Shown here: positions 9,522-21,588 of the stretch, piece after piece
Position numbering within the stretch: the first letter of the stretch is position 1
How the letters are laid out: every line of letters begins with the position of its first letter
Source: Hysterangium stoloniferum
Lineage: Eukaryota; Basidiomycota; Agaricomycetes; Hysterangiales; Hysterangiaceae
Assembly: GCA_015178975.1 (NCBI GenBank)
Contig: WHVD01000063.1
Location: 186,001 to 250,000 of the forward strand
Direction of reading: 5' to 3'
DNA length: 64,000 nt
Notes under the pieces: generated by a model
What the model was told of the DNA's origin: nothing
Database searches by the model: none
Seen by the model: the letters and a program-made list of their open reading frames with translations, nothing else
Translations under genes and position numbers: made by a program

Positions 9522-11990
9522 TCAAAGAAGGTGTCGAAGGACGCTTGGAACTCCTCCCCATGCATCCTGCGATGAACCTCCAAGATTTAGGATAGCGTTT
9601 CCCCAGGCGAGACGCTTGGTGCGGAAGGAAAGAGCAATGTCTTCCCGCCTCAAAAGGTCATTGGCAGATGTCGACCCATTCAGCTTCTGGATTGATGAGA
9701 CCCAATGACCATAGGCCTTCTGGCACATTTGAATGATGGCACGAATGCGATCAGCAGAGGCGTCAGTGATGCGGGCAATGAGAGGAGGCCGAGAGTGTAG
9801 TGATGGCAGGGTAGGAGTGAGAAGTGGTGTGCAGCTCGCATCTCCACCCAGGGGAAATCCTCCCGAGGTGTCGGAATCTGACAACAGTTGCTCCAACAAG
9901 TTGACTAGGTCCACAGCCAAGTGGATTGATACGTGCTCAGGAAGAATGCAAGAGGAGTCGATGGGTAGGCACCAAAACATGGAGGGTTCAACCCATTCGA
10001 TATCCTCTGCCAAACGCAGCTGCTCCTTAGGGTCATTGACACATAAGTAAAATGTACTCATGCAGTCCGACAACGTGAGAGACCCGCTATACCCTTGAAT
10101 ATGCCCTTTAAGAAGGGGGTGTTGCAAGGTTGGTCCCAGTCGTGTCAACGTGCGTCCGACAGTGAAGATATCGGAGGGGTAGTTAATGGACATGTGCATC
10201 CAACCTGCCTGGAAGGAATGAGCTAAGGCAGCTGTGTCCCAAGAGTGAGAGGGAGAGGGCGACTGCGGCGAGGGGCTGCAAATGGGGTCGGTCGGGGAAG
10301 GGTTAATGATGAGGGGCTCATCAGCTTGAACATCAGCCTTCCGCTTCCCTTTCACCTTTTCACTCAAGGGGGGAGGCTCCTCAAAGACTTCCATTGCTGA
10401 GGGAGGTTCCTTGGAGACCTCCATGGCTGATAGGGGCACCTCAAGGACGTCCTCCATGCCTGAGGGGTGTCGTGAGGACTTCTAAGGTAGGGTGATCAAC
10501 ATCCATTAATGTAATATGGGGGTGTTGAATGGGGCTCCAAGGTGAGTAGGGAGAGATGGGTAGTGGACTCTGTGCTGGCGGGGAAACAAGGGAAGTGTCC
10601 GACACCACAGGGAATGGTGTCGGAGTAGAGCAGATGGTGACAAGGGGGTCAGGTGATGTGTGGAGGGGTGGAGTCGGCCGTGGTGCTGGAGAAGGCTTGG
10701 GCGCAGGTGGGGGTGGGTATGAGGGAATGTCCTGTGGAGGGGAGAGGTAATGGTATAGGGGAAGAGAAGGCAGGTCGGTGGATGGTTCGAGACCTCCTGG
10801 CAGCTCTGAAAAGGGTGTAAAGCGCTGCAGTGGGGGTATGGAAGAGACGGGTGGAGGTGGAGAGAGGGGAGTGGAGCTGGACAGCATCGTGGGGTCGGCT
10901 GGACGATACCCCTCCAAACTCTGACCGAAGTCGGCAATTTTCGTCGTTGATTAGGGTAACTCATGAAGAAGTGAATGTTGTCAGGAAGTAAAAATCCTTC
11001 GTGACAATCAGCACCAAGGTACTTGCCGTCATAGGTGGGGTAGTGTGATCGGTCATCCTCTGAATTGGATGAAGAATCGATGGGCCCCATCCGGTAGGTC
11101 TGTTCCTGAGGCCCACATTGGGAAGGAGGTCTGAGAGGTAGTGCAGTGCCATCCCCACGTTGTAATGCAATGCTTTGTAGTTTGATTCTCCATACTTTAT
11201 CCCAATCGTAGAAGGTGACCCTGTCTTTTCCTTTCCTGCTTTTCTGTCCTATGCTCCAAACACATGGCGTGCCCCCATCGCTGCAATCCATCTCAGCAAA
11301 ATCTGTCCACTTATGACCCAAAGGGGGAGTGATGGTGGAAGGATTGTTGTGTCCTTCCATTCTCCTCCATTCCTGCTGTGTCTGCCTTGAAGGGAGATTA
11401 TCCCTAGCACCCATCTTCCGCTGTCCTTCTAAGTACTCCTCCCTCCTTTTCCTCTTGAGTGTTGTTAATTCCTCCTGAACCTGCGTGGAGAAAGCCTCAG
11501 ACTGCCATTTTTTCCTGATCTCCTCCTCAGTGGAAGGGAAAATGCTATGAGAAGGTGGGGGGGTTTCGCTCCATGTTCCTGAGGGAGCCCCCCAAGTATC
11601 AGAGGACAGGGGTGTAGCTTTTGAAATGGAGTTTGTTCGTGTAGGGTATGTGGACGATGAGGCCACCTCCACACACTCGACAATTTCTGTTCAAGGTGGT
11701 GAGGAAGGAGGAATTGTTGCTTGGGGTTGAGGTATCCTTTTAAAGTTGGGAAATCGGGGTCTGGGGGGAGGAGTGTATGGAGTGAAAGCAGTTCCGTTCC
11801 CCGAGTCAGTGAAGGTTCCCTCCGTGTTGTCCTGTGCGACGGAGTATGTTGACGATGACATCCCAGAATTACCCGTGCAGTGCTTGACTTTTTCAGTACG
11901 AGATGCTGTGGTAGAAGTATTAATAGGTTGGGGTCGCAGTAGTCTTTTGAAGTTGGGGAACTTGGGTTTGGGTTGTTGTTCCTGCGACAT
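9522..11990 (-). pseudogene. Extra sense ORF of E2 downstream of the chromodomain, unknown function
   Basis: I do not recognise this protein. On the same strand as gag-pol, an ATG at 11990 opens a frame that runs to about 10960 with one TGA at 11691-11693. It then appears to shift frame into 10917-10441 and again into 10457-9522, about 800 codons in all. The N-terminus repeats FPNFKR twice (near residues 11 and 80). A charged segment follows (HKWTDFAEMDC, FYDWDKVWRIKL), then a long proline-rich middle (PPPPAPKPSPAPRPTPP), then a helical C-terminus (VDLVNLLEQLLSDSD, RAIIQMCQKAYGHWV). There is no signal peptide or membrane segment, so it does not look like an envelope protein. It ends within 30 bp of the 3' LTR. 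Most gypsy chromoviruses end at the chromodomain, so this is extra cargo or a lineage-specific ORF. Confidence 0.6.
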
Positions 11991-12180
11991 AGTGTACCAA
12001 TTTGAAAGGTTGACGTGAAGGGAAGAGACAGATGAAATTTTCTTTAGTGAATTTACGTATTTTATATTAATTTCAAGCTCCGCTCAGTTGTGGAGGTGAA
12101 AAGCCAAGGGGGATGAATAGTGAAGGGTAGAGTTAGAAGTAAATAAACCGTGTTGTCATCGTGAGAAGATAAAATGGTCA

Positions 12181-15100
12181 TTAGATTCGATAAATAGTTT
12201 TGTAAGCTCTGAGAAGAGCGGGGGCATTACAAAGATCGTTGCCATTTAACCAGGTGTCCTCTTCCGGTCCATATCCTTTCCATCGAACTTGGAAAAAAAG
12301 TCGATTTCGATGCTTTTTGTGCCCTACTATAGCTTCTACTTCATACTCCTCGTTGTTACGATCGAGTTCCCGAGGATTCTCGAGTAGCTCCCTTGGTCCG
12401 AATTCCTTTGGGGAAAGGTGGTACTTTTTAAGATGGTCTCGGTTGATCTGGGTGTAGTTGGTATTCCGAGGGAATGCGGAGTCGAAAGACCTGAGGATTG
12501 ATCTTCTCCAAAACTTCGAATGGTCCTATCTGTCTTTGTATAAGTTTCCTTCTGGGTCCTTTGGCTTTGACAAGCTCGAGGGAGTGGGGATTGATTAGAA
12601 TGTAATCCCCCTCCGAGATATCTTCCACTGATCTCCTTTTCTTATTGTAGCTGCGAGCTTGGGGTTCTTGTACTCACGCAATCGAATCCTGAGCAACTTG
12701 TCGATGGTTTTCCAGTTCTAAGATCCATTGGTCAGCTAAAGGACTATCTGATAATTCCCTGGGAACCACGGGGTCATCCCCTCCTAGGCAGCGAGACATT
12801 CCCCTTGGTAAGTATCCCATCAGCAAAAAGGCCAGCGCATAGCTGGTTGAGCTCTGAACCATCAAATTGTAGGTATGAGCCACTACCTGAGTCCATTTAG
12901 ACCATTCCTCTTTCGAAGAAGCACAGTACGCTCTGAGCATTTGCTCAATGATAGCGTTGGTGTTCTCCATTTGACCGTCCATTTGAGGATGATGGGATGA
13001 GGATACCGCAAGGGCACTTCCATATACCTTGCAGACCTCTCTCCAGAACCTACAGGTCCACCTCTTGTCTCGATCACAGATTATCCTTGAGGGTAGGCCA
13101 AAAGGAGCAGCCACCTTATTCACAAAGATTCATGTGAATCCTTCTGCGGATAAATCTGAAGTTGTGGGCTTAAAAAAGCGTGAGTTTATCCACAGTGACA
13201 AAGATGGCTGAGTAAGTGCCCTCTGCAGAAGGAGGCAATCCAGTAATCAGGTCCATTGAGACAACCTCAAACGGCCTTAAGGGTACATCTGCAGGTCGAA
13301 GAGCTCCTTGTCGAGCAGAATGATCAACCTTAGTTTTCTGACATATGTCACAACTGCAAGTGTATGCCACGCAGTCATGCAAAATCCTAGGCCAAAAGAA
13401 ATGGTCCTTCATTAGCTGAAAAAGTCTGTGACCGCCTGCATGAGCTCCTTCGAAGGGGTTGTCATGTATCAATTTGAGTATTGTTGACGTCATGCTGCTA
13501 GGAATGCAGATTCGACTTTTCCAGTCCGAATCTCGGAAGAACAATAGCTTATTCTTGCCGATGAAATAATGCAAAGGGGTAGCCACCATATTTGGGGAAA
13601 TCGGCAGTGTAATGATTTCTGAAAGTGGGGTCTTTCTGGTATCCATCGTGAAGTTCCTTAATGTAATTCTCGTCAATTTCTATAAGCAATTGGGGATTCG
13701 AGAGAGTAAAGTTTGCCTCATCGATTTCATCATTTCTGGGGAGGTTGTGCAAATCCCATTTCATTTGGGGAACCTCTTCCATTGTTCCAACTGGTTTAAC
13801 TAACTCATGGCGAGTGAGAAAAACAGCCTTTTCTGCTGGTTTGTTCTCCCATAATGTCTTGCTGTCATTCTGGTTGTAAGAATCTGCTACGATTGGTAAG
13901 AGGTCATCTCTTGCGGGACTAGCACAGTCAGGTACTTGGGGAAGTCTAGACAGTGGGTCAACATTGCTGTGTATCCGTCCCGCTCTATGTAAGATCTCCA
14001 GACCGGGGTATGCAGCATATACCACCCCCCATGCAGCCAGTTGATGATTGGTATTCTCATAAGACCTGGCCCATTGTAATGCCACATGGTCAGTGATCAG
14101 AAGGATATGCTCTCCCTCGATAAAGGGCTGAAAATGGACTAGTCCCTTTTTAGCAGCTAACGCTTCTCACTCCATGGCTGAGTAATTACATTCTGCTTTC
14201 TTGAGTGTACAGCTCCAATAGGCGATGACGCACTCGACAGTAACACTGGTGTCATCCAAATCTGAGGCCCAGGAATCTGTCCAAGTGAATTCTGGCTCCT
14301 TGGTTTTATAATGAGTAACAAAAATAGGCATGTCTCATGATTGATCGAAGGCTGATCTTGCTTGGGCGTAAATTTTAGTATCCTTTAGGTCCTTAAGCAT
14401 CATTTTCTGTATTTGTTGAAGACAACACCCCAGCGTGAAGTCCGAAGTGTCTGTGTATAACTGATAAGGCATACCACTCGCAGGATGTCTGAGTACTGGA
14501 GCAGAGCTCAATGCGACCTTGATGTCTTCGAAAGCTCGGGCGTGTTCAGAATCCCAGGTCCAATGAACTCCTTTCTTTAAGAGGTTGAAGAGTGGAGCAA
14601 CCATCCAGGAGTAAAATGGTATGTAAGCGGAGAAGTACAGAACCATCCCGAGGAAACATTGAAGATCTGCTATCTTAGAAGGCATAGCTAGTTCTAATAT
14701 GGCAGCGACCTTCTCTTGATGGGTCGAAAAACTGAGTCTAGAAACTTTATGTCCTAGTAATAGAATTGAGTTATACTCAACGTAGCACTTTTTAGGTGAG
14801 AGAGTGATTCCTGCCACAATTATGGCTTGTAGAACCTGGTCTAAATGCCCTAGATGATCGTCCCATGTCTTAGAAAAGATCACGATGTCGTCAATATAAA
14901 CTAGGCAGAATATCCATAAGTAAGGTGCAAGTACAGTTTGCATAACTCTTTGGAATATAGAGGGTCCATTACGAAGTCCAAAGGGCATTCTCCTGAATTG
15001 CCACAGTCCTCGATGGGATCTGAAGGTGGTCTTCGGTTTGTCTTCTTCTAACATTTCAAGTTGAGTAAAGCCGGCTAGTGTGTCAAAGGAAGATAACATA

Positions 15101-17203
15101 TTGGATCCTGAAAGCATTTGCATGATTTCAGACTGGCGTGGCAATGGGAATTCATTGGGAATTGTTAGGCTGTTCAATTTTCTATAGTCAATCACCACTC
15201 ACAGTTTCCCATTGCAATAGACGACAAAGGCTGGTGCCCCCCAAGGACTTCTGGACGGTTTGATTACTCCCTGTTGAAACCAAGTATCCATCAATGACCT
15301 TCCTATTAGCTGGGGAGGTCATAAACATTGACATTGAAACAGGTTGTGTGCCTTCTTTCAACGGGTCATTGACTTTGACGTCTACTTGTCCTAAACACCT
15401 GCCTACTCCAAAGGCTTGGACGTTCTTAGTCAATACCGACTCCAAGTGGGAGGAGACGTCAGTAGGAATGTCAGGTCCTAAGTTAACCAGTTTATGCAGG
15501 TCCTCCACATGAAATGTTTCTGTGGTGGCAACCTCTGACGTTTTAGGGCCTGCTGGATCGAAATCGTCTGCAAGTTCCTGCTCTGGGGGCTGTCCAGAAG
15601 ATTGAGGATTAAGGACGTGCTCCTCCTCTATTCTTGATAAGCTCTCTACGAGGTGGGCGATCTTAGTTGCCGTCGACTGCATCGATGCCTTCTCACTCCA
15701 AGATCTAGGCATCTGAGCCCATTTGTTCGCATCGTGAATTAATCCAACAGTTTCCCCTCGTCTAATGATTCTTGGTGTCAGAGAGGGGTTAGAAAGAGGT
15801 ATCATGGCACATTCTCTAGAGATAGCAGTGGTGGGAGTGGCTAATATACTCCCATTGTTGTTCTGCAAGACAACTCCCTTGACTATCCATTGGTCACCAA
15901 CAAGATCTCCAACAAAGAATTGGTACTAATTGAGCTGATTCTGGTTTTATTGTGCAATCCTGGAGGGCCCATGCGACTCTTTCAGTATGCACCCCTTTGT
16001 CTGGTTTGGAAGTCAATTCAGGTGAGTCATTAGCTGATTCCTCAAAAGGGATCTTGCTAATCGAGAAGGCTAGAGGCTGCGGCTCCTTGGAGGAACTGGC
16101 TGGGATAGACCCTGCCCTCCCTGGTAGAATCAATCTAGAGCCCAATGGCTGGTCTTGTAGTGTCCTGAGCTCATAGTTCACATGAAAGTCCTCTCCAAGA
16201 AGAATTGGAACGGTCATACCTCAGACGACGTACATTTCGGCGGTAAATTTAAGGAGCATGCCGGTGTCGTCTTCAAGATAAATGGGGACATTGACGTATC
16301 CTAATACTTTAGCATTACCGGTAAGCTGTACGAGGCGCAACTTATGTAAGTCCTTGCTTGAGCTTGGGGCGGTCCTCTAACTCCTTATAAAAATCCTCCG
16401 AAATTAAGGAGAGGTCGGCCCCAGCGTCCAGCCTGATCTTAATAGAATTAGGGGCTTCTGCATTCCCTACACATCCGTAGACATGTAATGCTGAGATCCC
16501 AATGCTGGAGTATCCACTCGGGGGATCCCTTCTGCAGTAAACGATGGTCAAATCCTCTTTTATAAGCCGACTGGATTGAGGGTATTGGACCCTGGGTCTT
16601 CTGCTTTCCTTACTTGCAGCCAGTTTGACGTTCCTCCTGACATGTCTGCCGTTAGGTACCTCGGGCGTAGCATTCGGAACGTCATTGTCCACTTCAGAGT
16701 CTGACTCCCCACAAGGAATTAGGTTGGGTAACTGTCCTGGGTCGAAGGGGAAGTTCTCCTCCTCCGATCCCTCTAACTCAGAGGGATCTTCTATACATAA
16801 TGTAGGTCTGGCTTATTTCCTTAGATCTGTTTGCAAATACTTCCTTGTTGACAATTTCCTCAACGGTGGGAGGTTCAAGTCGTGATAAGGCTCCCGTCTC
16901 GGTCAGACCTTTTCGGTTCTGACAATGAGCATCTAGCCAGTCTCCTTTCTCGATGAAATCACAGTCTGATATAGAAACATAGACTTGCGATGCTTCATTC
17001 TCACTTGAAGGTGGACTCGCATTTGAAACAACATCGTCCTCTGATTGAGGAATGTAGACAGAAACGAAAATCGATTCCTCATCAACATTATGTACTTGTC
17101 CCTGTATGCTTAATCCATAAACCATTTCATAAGCCCTCTGATCCTCTGCCTCCTCAGTTGGGTTCTGCGTGGAGCATTTGTTAATAGAGACATAGTGCGA
17201 CAT
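12181..17203 (-). pseudogene. E2 pol: protease, RT, RNase H, integrase, chromodomain
   Basis: Broken polyprotein of a Ty3/Gypsy chromovirus. The retropepsin motif is LDAGADLSLIS (in 16692-16342). RT is at 15198-14335 with FRRMPFGLRNGPSIFQ and the catalytic YIDD. RNase H begins at YTDTSDFTLGCCLQQ and ends near GRIHSNVDPLSRLP (14085-13549). The integrase HHCC finger lies in 13676-13170 (HAGGHRLFQLM, CSCDICQKTK). The core has the first Asp in VVSMDLITGLP, the second in CDRDKRW and the Glu in QMENTN. A GPF box (GPFEVLEKINPQVF) is at 12628-12428. The chromodomain (EEYEVEAIVGHKK, FQVRWKGYGPEEDTWL) lies in about 12360-12181. At least five in-frame breaks separate the pieces. Confidence 0.88.
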
Positions 17204-17214
17204 CCTACCTGTGT

Positions 17215-20200
17215 GAGGGCAGTCAATCTTAAAATGCTCTAAACTCCCGCAAATCCAGCACTCCTTTGGGGGTTTAGTGACACTTTTCTTGTCGCTTCAT
17301 TCAAAAAAGAACTTGCCATGTTTCTTACCCTGTTTCATGTTGGATCTCCTAGAGGCAGTTTTATCTTTGGCTTCGCTGAGAAGAACATGGCCTCGATTGG
17401 TGAAATTGATTTCCCTGAAGTGCTCTTCTTCATGCCAGAGATCTGATTCTTCCTGCTCAGCGATCATGACTCTGGGCTTCTGAAACCGTTGGACCCAAGT
17501 GTTGATCAGAGCCTCTTGCAGATTGTTAGCATAAGTCTGTAAGCTCATGATGTCGTCAATGGGTTGTCCTTGTAGAAGGTAAAGCCATTCTGTGGGTAGT
17601 GTGAGGATGAGTCTGCATGTTTCGTCCTTTCGATTTTGGTGGAAGCCATACAAGAATCGATAAAGCTTAATTCTCCATTGAATATAGTGAACAGGTGTCT
17701 CCCGATCGTGGCTGACTTGTCGAAATTTCATGGCTTCCCATTCTAAGGCTAAGGATTCGCGCCAATGGGTTCCAAGTAATCCCGCTACGATACCCCAAAG
17801 GAACGATCTGTGAGATTGACTGAATTCAGTGCAATGTTCATGGTCCAAAGTGCTCCACCAGATCTTGGCATTGCCGGTAAGTCGTCTTGGCAGAGCGACT
17901 CCTAACAATGTGCTCATGGAGTCTGAGATCTCCAAGAGACTCATGATATCCATGATGTAGTCCAAGGCCTTGGATTGATTTCCATCGTATTCGGGAAGGT
18001 CAGACCATTTTATCTTGATGTCGTTGGTGTTCAGAGAGATCCTTTTATCCTTAGGTAAGTCATCGATAGGCATGCTGGCTCGAGGCTGCATCGGAGTTCG
18101 AAAAGGAGAGTTAGGTACTCCACCATGATGCCCCCCACATCCTGAATTCCCTCCATAGTCTGAACTACTAGAGCTCCCAGATGAACTGCTAGGGGGTCCT
18201 CCTGGTGGCAGGAAGGGATTCAAGGAGATCGGCAGGGAATGGCAGGGATCGTCTGGGTTCAGAGATCCTCGACCAGCAACCTGACCAGCTACAGTATGCC
18301 CTTGGTGAATGCAGTAGAGAAGGACGGTCGACCCCTGTTGGCGACTGATCTATTCCTAGTCATGGGTAGTTCATCACTGAAGTTAGGATTATCTGAAATT
18401 CGTTTGAACGCGATGCAAGAGCGATGAGTCCCCTGATGAGGTGCCAGGCTGAGTTCCTTCGAGATTTCTCTCTCAATTTTGGTTATATTCAAGGGCCGAT
18501 GTGGCTGAGGTTGGTGGAGGGGAGTGCAGATTTCCATTCCCTTTTCCTGAAGATGGTCTGCAACTTGCATCCTCATATCCAATGGGAAGTCTTGCAAAAT
18601 AACAGGACGATTGAGCGAATGAAGGAAACAAGTGCCGGGAGACCCATTTAGGTTACGAACAAATGAACTAGTTGTGGAGATGGGCGAATTGGGCACTTGG
18701 ATCAAGTCATTATAAGGGTAGAGCACTTCCAAAACCATCTTATCGAGTCTACTCTGATTTCATCTCAACCGACCCCTTAGAGTAAAATACACAAACAATG
18801 AATTTTGAGTGACCCCGTTAAGAGATTCCTCCAACATCCGGATGTATATATACTGGTAGTCAACCTTGGGCACGATGTGATCCCCACCAAGTAGGACGTG
18901 AAGGATTTGCAACGCATCATCGTGTGCATGGAGCACTTCGAGGAATAAAGTGAACACTTCTTGCTTAAAAATCGTCCTTCCTCCTTCCATAACAGAAGTA
19001 ATCTCACTTGACCATTCGGGAATCGAGCGGGTCAGATCCTCAAGGGTTCCAGGTCGCATGAATAAGTCCTGCACCAATACAATGGCCTGATAACAACCTA
19101 ACCAGACTGCTACAGTCACCGGTAAAAGAGGGTAATCTGTATTGTACTCCTCCACAAAGGGAGTAACCTGATCCATGGAGATTCAATCGGTGTAGTACAT
19201 AGCCCATTGCAAGTTGATGGGCTGAGCGTAAACCATATGACCCCCAAAGAATTGCTTGAGGATGACCTGCCTAGGTGTTACGACCGGACAATCCCGCTGG
19301 ACTCTGGGCACTAACCCGTACACCCCCATGCGCTACAAGCACCAATTGTCTGTTTATAGGATTTCCTGCCCGGACTCTGTACGTCAAGACTCGTTACGTT
19401 CAACCTCATTATGACACATATCAGTCACCAGACTTCCCCCGGAATCTGTCTCTGTCTATGTCCGTCTTTGTCCCACGCATCAGTCACTGGATCCTGCTTA
19501 GAATCCCGTCACTGCTCTAATCGAGCCCCATTCCCATTTTAGTCAAATGACCTGTCACAATTTAGGACTCCGCTCCCGCTCCATTTCCCGTTATGGGTTA
19601 TGCTTTGTCACGATTCGGACTCCACTCCATTCCATCCTGTTCCTAACACCAAACTTGGTGTTTACTATTCCTGTTTTATGTTTTGTTAGTTTTGTTTCAT
19701 CATTACTGGATTTGGTATGTCATGCATTCCACGGTCTATATAAACTGGCAGATATTGTACATACAATCCAGTCAGAAAATTAGCTTAGATTCCCCCAGTA
19801 ATCTAATAACATTTTCCGCTCTAAACCCTTGCTTGATTCACATCGCTTTCACTAGTCAGAGCCCATGGGCTCTGGCACATCTATCTCTCTCAACCATCTC
19901 GACTCACGACCCACAACCCACAACCTATGACCTACAACCCACAACCCCTGCCCGGACTCCCTGGGATTCCCGTCCACCTGTTCAAAATAGGACAATACGA
20001 TCTAGCGAGGATGCAGCCTATAAACTGAAGCCAAGTCCTACCGGATATTCCGCAGGTTTCTCTGGAGACCCGCCCTGTACGTATCCTAACACTAGGCGGG
20101 AATGAGAGAATGGGTTCAGGAGCACAGGTAGGCTCGGCATTAGCTCCAGGAGTGCTCAACTGCCCAGTTGATGGACATTCTTCATGTGGACCTGGGGGAA

Positions 20201-20384
20201 TATCCATTGATGGTCCAGCTGCTGCTCCCAGGGAACTTCCAGGAGGAACTGGTTTTTGAAAAGTCAATGAAGACTTCTTCATGGTGACGTTACAGGGTGG
20301 TTCCAGACTTGCAGGTCTCTGACGAGGTTTTGAACTACTTGGGGTTATTGAAGATCTCAGTGTTTGGTTCTTGCCAGTGGTCAT
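17215..20384 (-). pseudogene. E2 gag with zinc knuckle, split by a solo LTR
   Basis: The main capsid-like region is 18223-17297, with a Ser/Gly-rich start, LPEYDGNQSKALDYI and LTGNAKIWWSTL, the pattern of retrotransposon Gag. A CCHC zinc knuckle follows at about 17265-17215 (CWICGSLEHFKIDC, spacing CX2CX4HX4C). Upstream frames at 18738-18289 and 19176-18760 and the start region at 20384 read in the same direction and probably form an extended N-terminus. The segment is interrupted by the solo LTR at 19276-20091 and by several stops, so it is non-functional. Confidence 0.75.
19276..20091 (+). mobile_element. Solo family-1 LTR inside E2, target duplication CTAGG
   Basis: An 816-bp LTR, TGTTACGACC to CCTAACA, homologous to the E1 LTRs. 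It is flanked by CTAGG at 19271-19275 and 20092-20096. It keeps the TATATAAA box and the AGTCAGAAAAT start-site motif. It is the third nesting level: copy A, E1, E2, this LTR. Confidence 0.92.
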
Positions 20385-20460
20385 TTACATCCTTAGAAAC
20401 TAATAGTCGTAAAGTAATGTTTTCTTCATAGGGAAAGAGTGGTCTGGCCCAGATCACCAC

Positions 20461-21092
20461 TGTGAAGAGTGGTGGAAGTTCTAACTGTTCTATATATGAA
20501 GAATATCGACCGTTTAGGTACAACACATAGTAGTATTGACGGTCTAAGTCCAATACACGCTGAACAAGTATTGACTGTTAGTTCAATATGTCTGAGTGAA
20601 GTAACTATCTAAGGTAGAGTGGATAGCTAAAACGAATAAAGGGAATCGACCGTTAGGTACAATTCCGAATGACTGCTTGAGTGTAGAAAAGAGTAACGAG
20701 AGTCGAATGATAGAGTAGCATGGATGTTGTCCACGCGGGTGGAGATATAAGTGGAGTTTCGACTGGCACAGTTCGAAACTACGATTGTGTAGATAGTTGA
20801 AGCCTGTCTGTGACAGTCAAGACGATACCCCAATCATGACTTACAGGACACTAACTATGTGTCTGGGTAAGTTGTGGTTGTGGGGTAAAAAGGTGTCTGA
20901 GTTTTAACTATGGGCGCTAGAATACATAAGTTTGGCGTGTATGTGCCCACAAGAGTCGATGTACTGCATACATAGGTCATCAAACTAATCATAAGTGTAT
21001 AATAAAATTGAGAGAGTAGAAATAATAAAGGAAATATAGTATGAGCTCATCCAGACTATATTTCCTGAGCATATTTTGCCGTACCTCTCACA
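20461..21092 (-). repeat. E2 5' LTR (right copy)
   Basis: A 632-bp LTR near-identical to 8876-9496. For the minus-strand element this is the 5' LTR and would hold the promoter. The right flank CTGGC (21093-21097) resumes the E1 LTR. Confidence 0.88.
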
Positions 21093-21097
21093 CTGGC

Positions 21098-21441
21098 AGA
21101 TGTTGTACATACAATCCAGTCAGAAGATTGGCTTAGATTCCCCCCAGTAATCTAATACATTTTCTGCTCTAAACTCCTATTTAAATTACACCGCTCACAC
21201 TGGTCGGAGCCCATGGGCTCCGGTGCATCTATCTCTCTTACCTATCTCAACTCACGACCTCACGACCTCTGACCTACGACCCCTCGACCCATGACCCCTG
21301 CCCAGACTCCCCAGGATTCCCATCCGCCTGTCTGAAATTGGACAACACAATCTAGCAAGGGTGCAGCCTATAAGCTGAAGCCAAGTCCTACTGGATATTC
21401 TACGGGTTTCTCCGGAGACCCACCGTGTACATACCCTAACA
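21098..21441 (+). repeat. E1 5' LTR, right part
   Basis: Continuation of the E1 LTR after E2 (AGATGTTGTACATACAATCC onwards), ending CCCTAACA at 21441. The start-site motif reads AGTCAGAAGAT here, one change from the 3' LTR. Confidence 0.9.
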
Positions 21442-21443
21442 GT

Positions 21444-21454
21444 ATTTTCTGACT
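21444..21454 (+). promoter_or_regulatory. Primer-binding site of E1, self-priming type
   Basis: ATTTTCTGACT, two bases inside the 5' LTR, is the exact reverse complement of AGTCAGAAAAT at 29253-29263 in the 3' LTR. That LTR motif lies 33 bp after the start of the TATTTAAA box, where transcription should begin. This is the arrangement of Tf1/sushi-type retrotransposons, whose RNA 5' end folds back to prime reverse transcription. E3 has the same pair (44193-44203 and 52364-52374). Confidence 0.8.
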
Positions 21455-21588
21455 AAGACTCGCAGATTGTTTTCATTATACCACCAAGAAGAAAGGCGCA
21501 CGCACAGGCATCATTACCTGGACCATTGACTCTTCATTCCCCGTTAACTTTGTATACCAGTCAGACGCTTGCGAACCAGTCAGAACCC

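Larger units (their letters stand above)
8876..21092 (-). mobile_element. E2: nested chromovirus on the minus strand
   Basis: A 12.2 kb LTR retrotransposon inserted in the 5' LTR of E1, with CTGGC target duplications at 8871-8875 and 21093-21097. The LTRs are 8876-9496 and 20461-21092. On the minus strand the order is 5' LTR, Gag (20384-17215), protease, RT, RNase H, integrase and chromodomain (to 12181), a long extra ORF (11990-9522), a purine-rich stretch TGGGAGGCAC and the 3' LTR. Sequence just inside the 5' LTR (20460 downwards) begins GTGGTGATCTGGG. TGG at a primer-binding site suggests tRNA priming, but I cannot name the tRNA. Stops are scattered through the coding region. Confidence 0.88.

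Noticed and set aside
9522..11990. Envelope protein for the extra E2 ORF
   Set aside because: No signal peptide, transmembrane segment or cysteine-rich ectodomain can be seen; the frame is proline-rich and soluble-looking.
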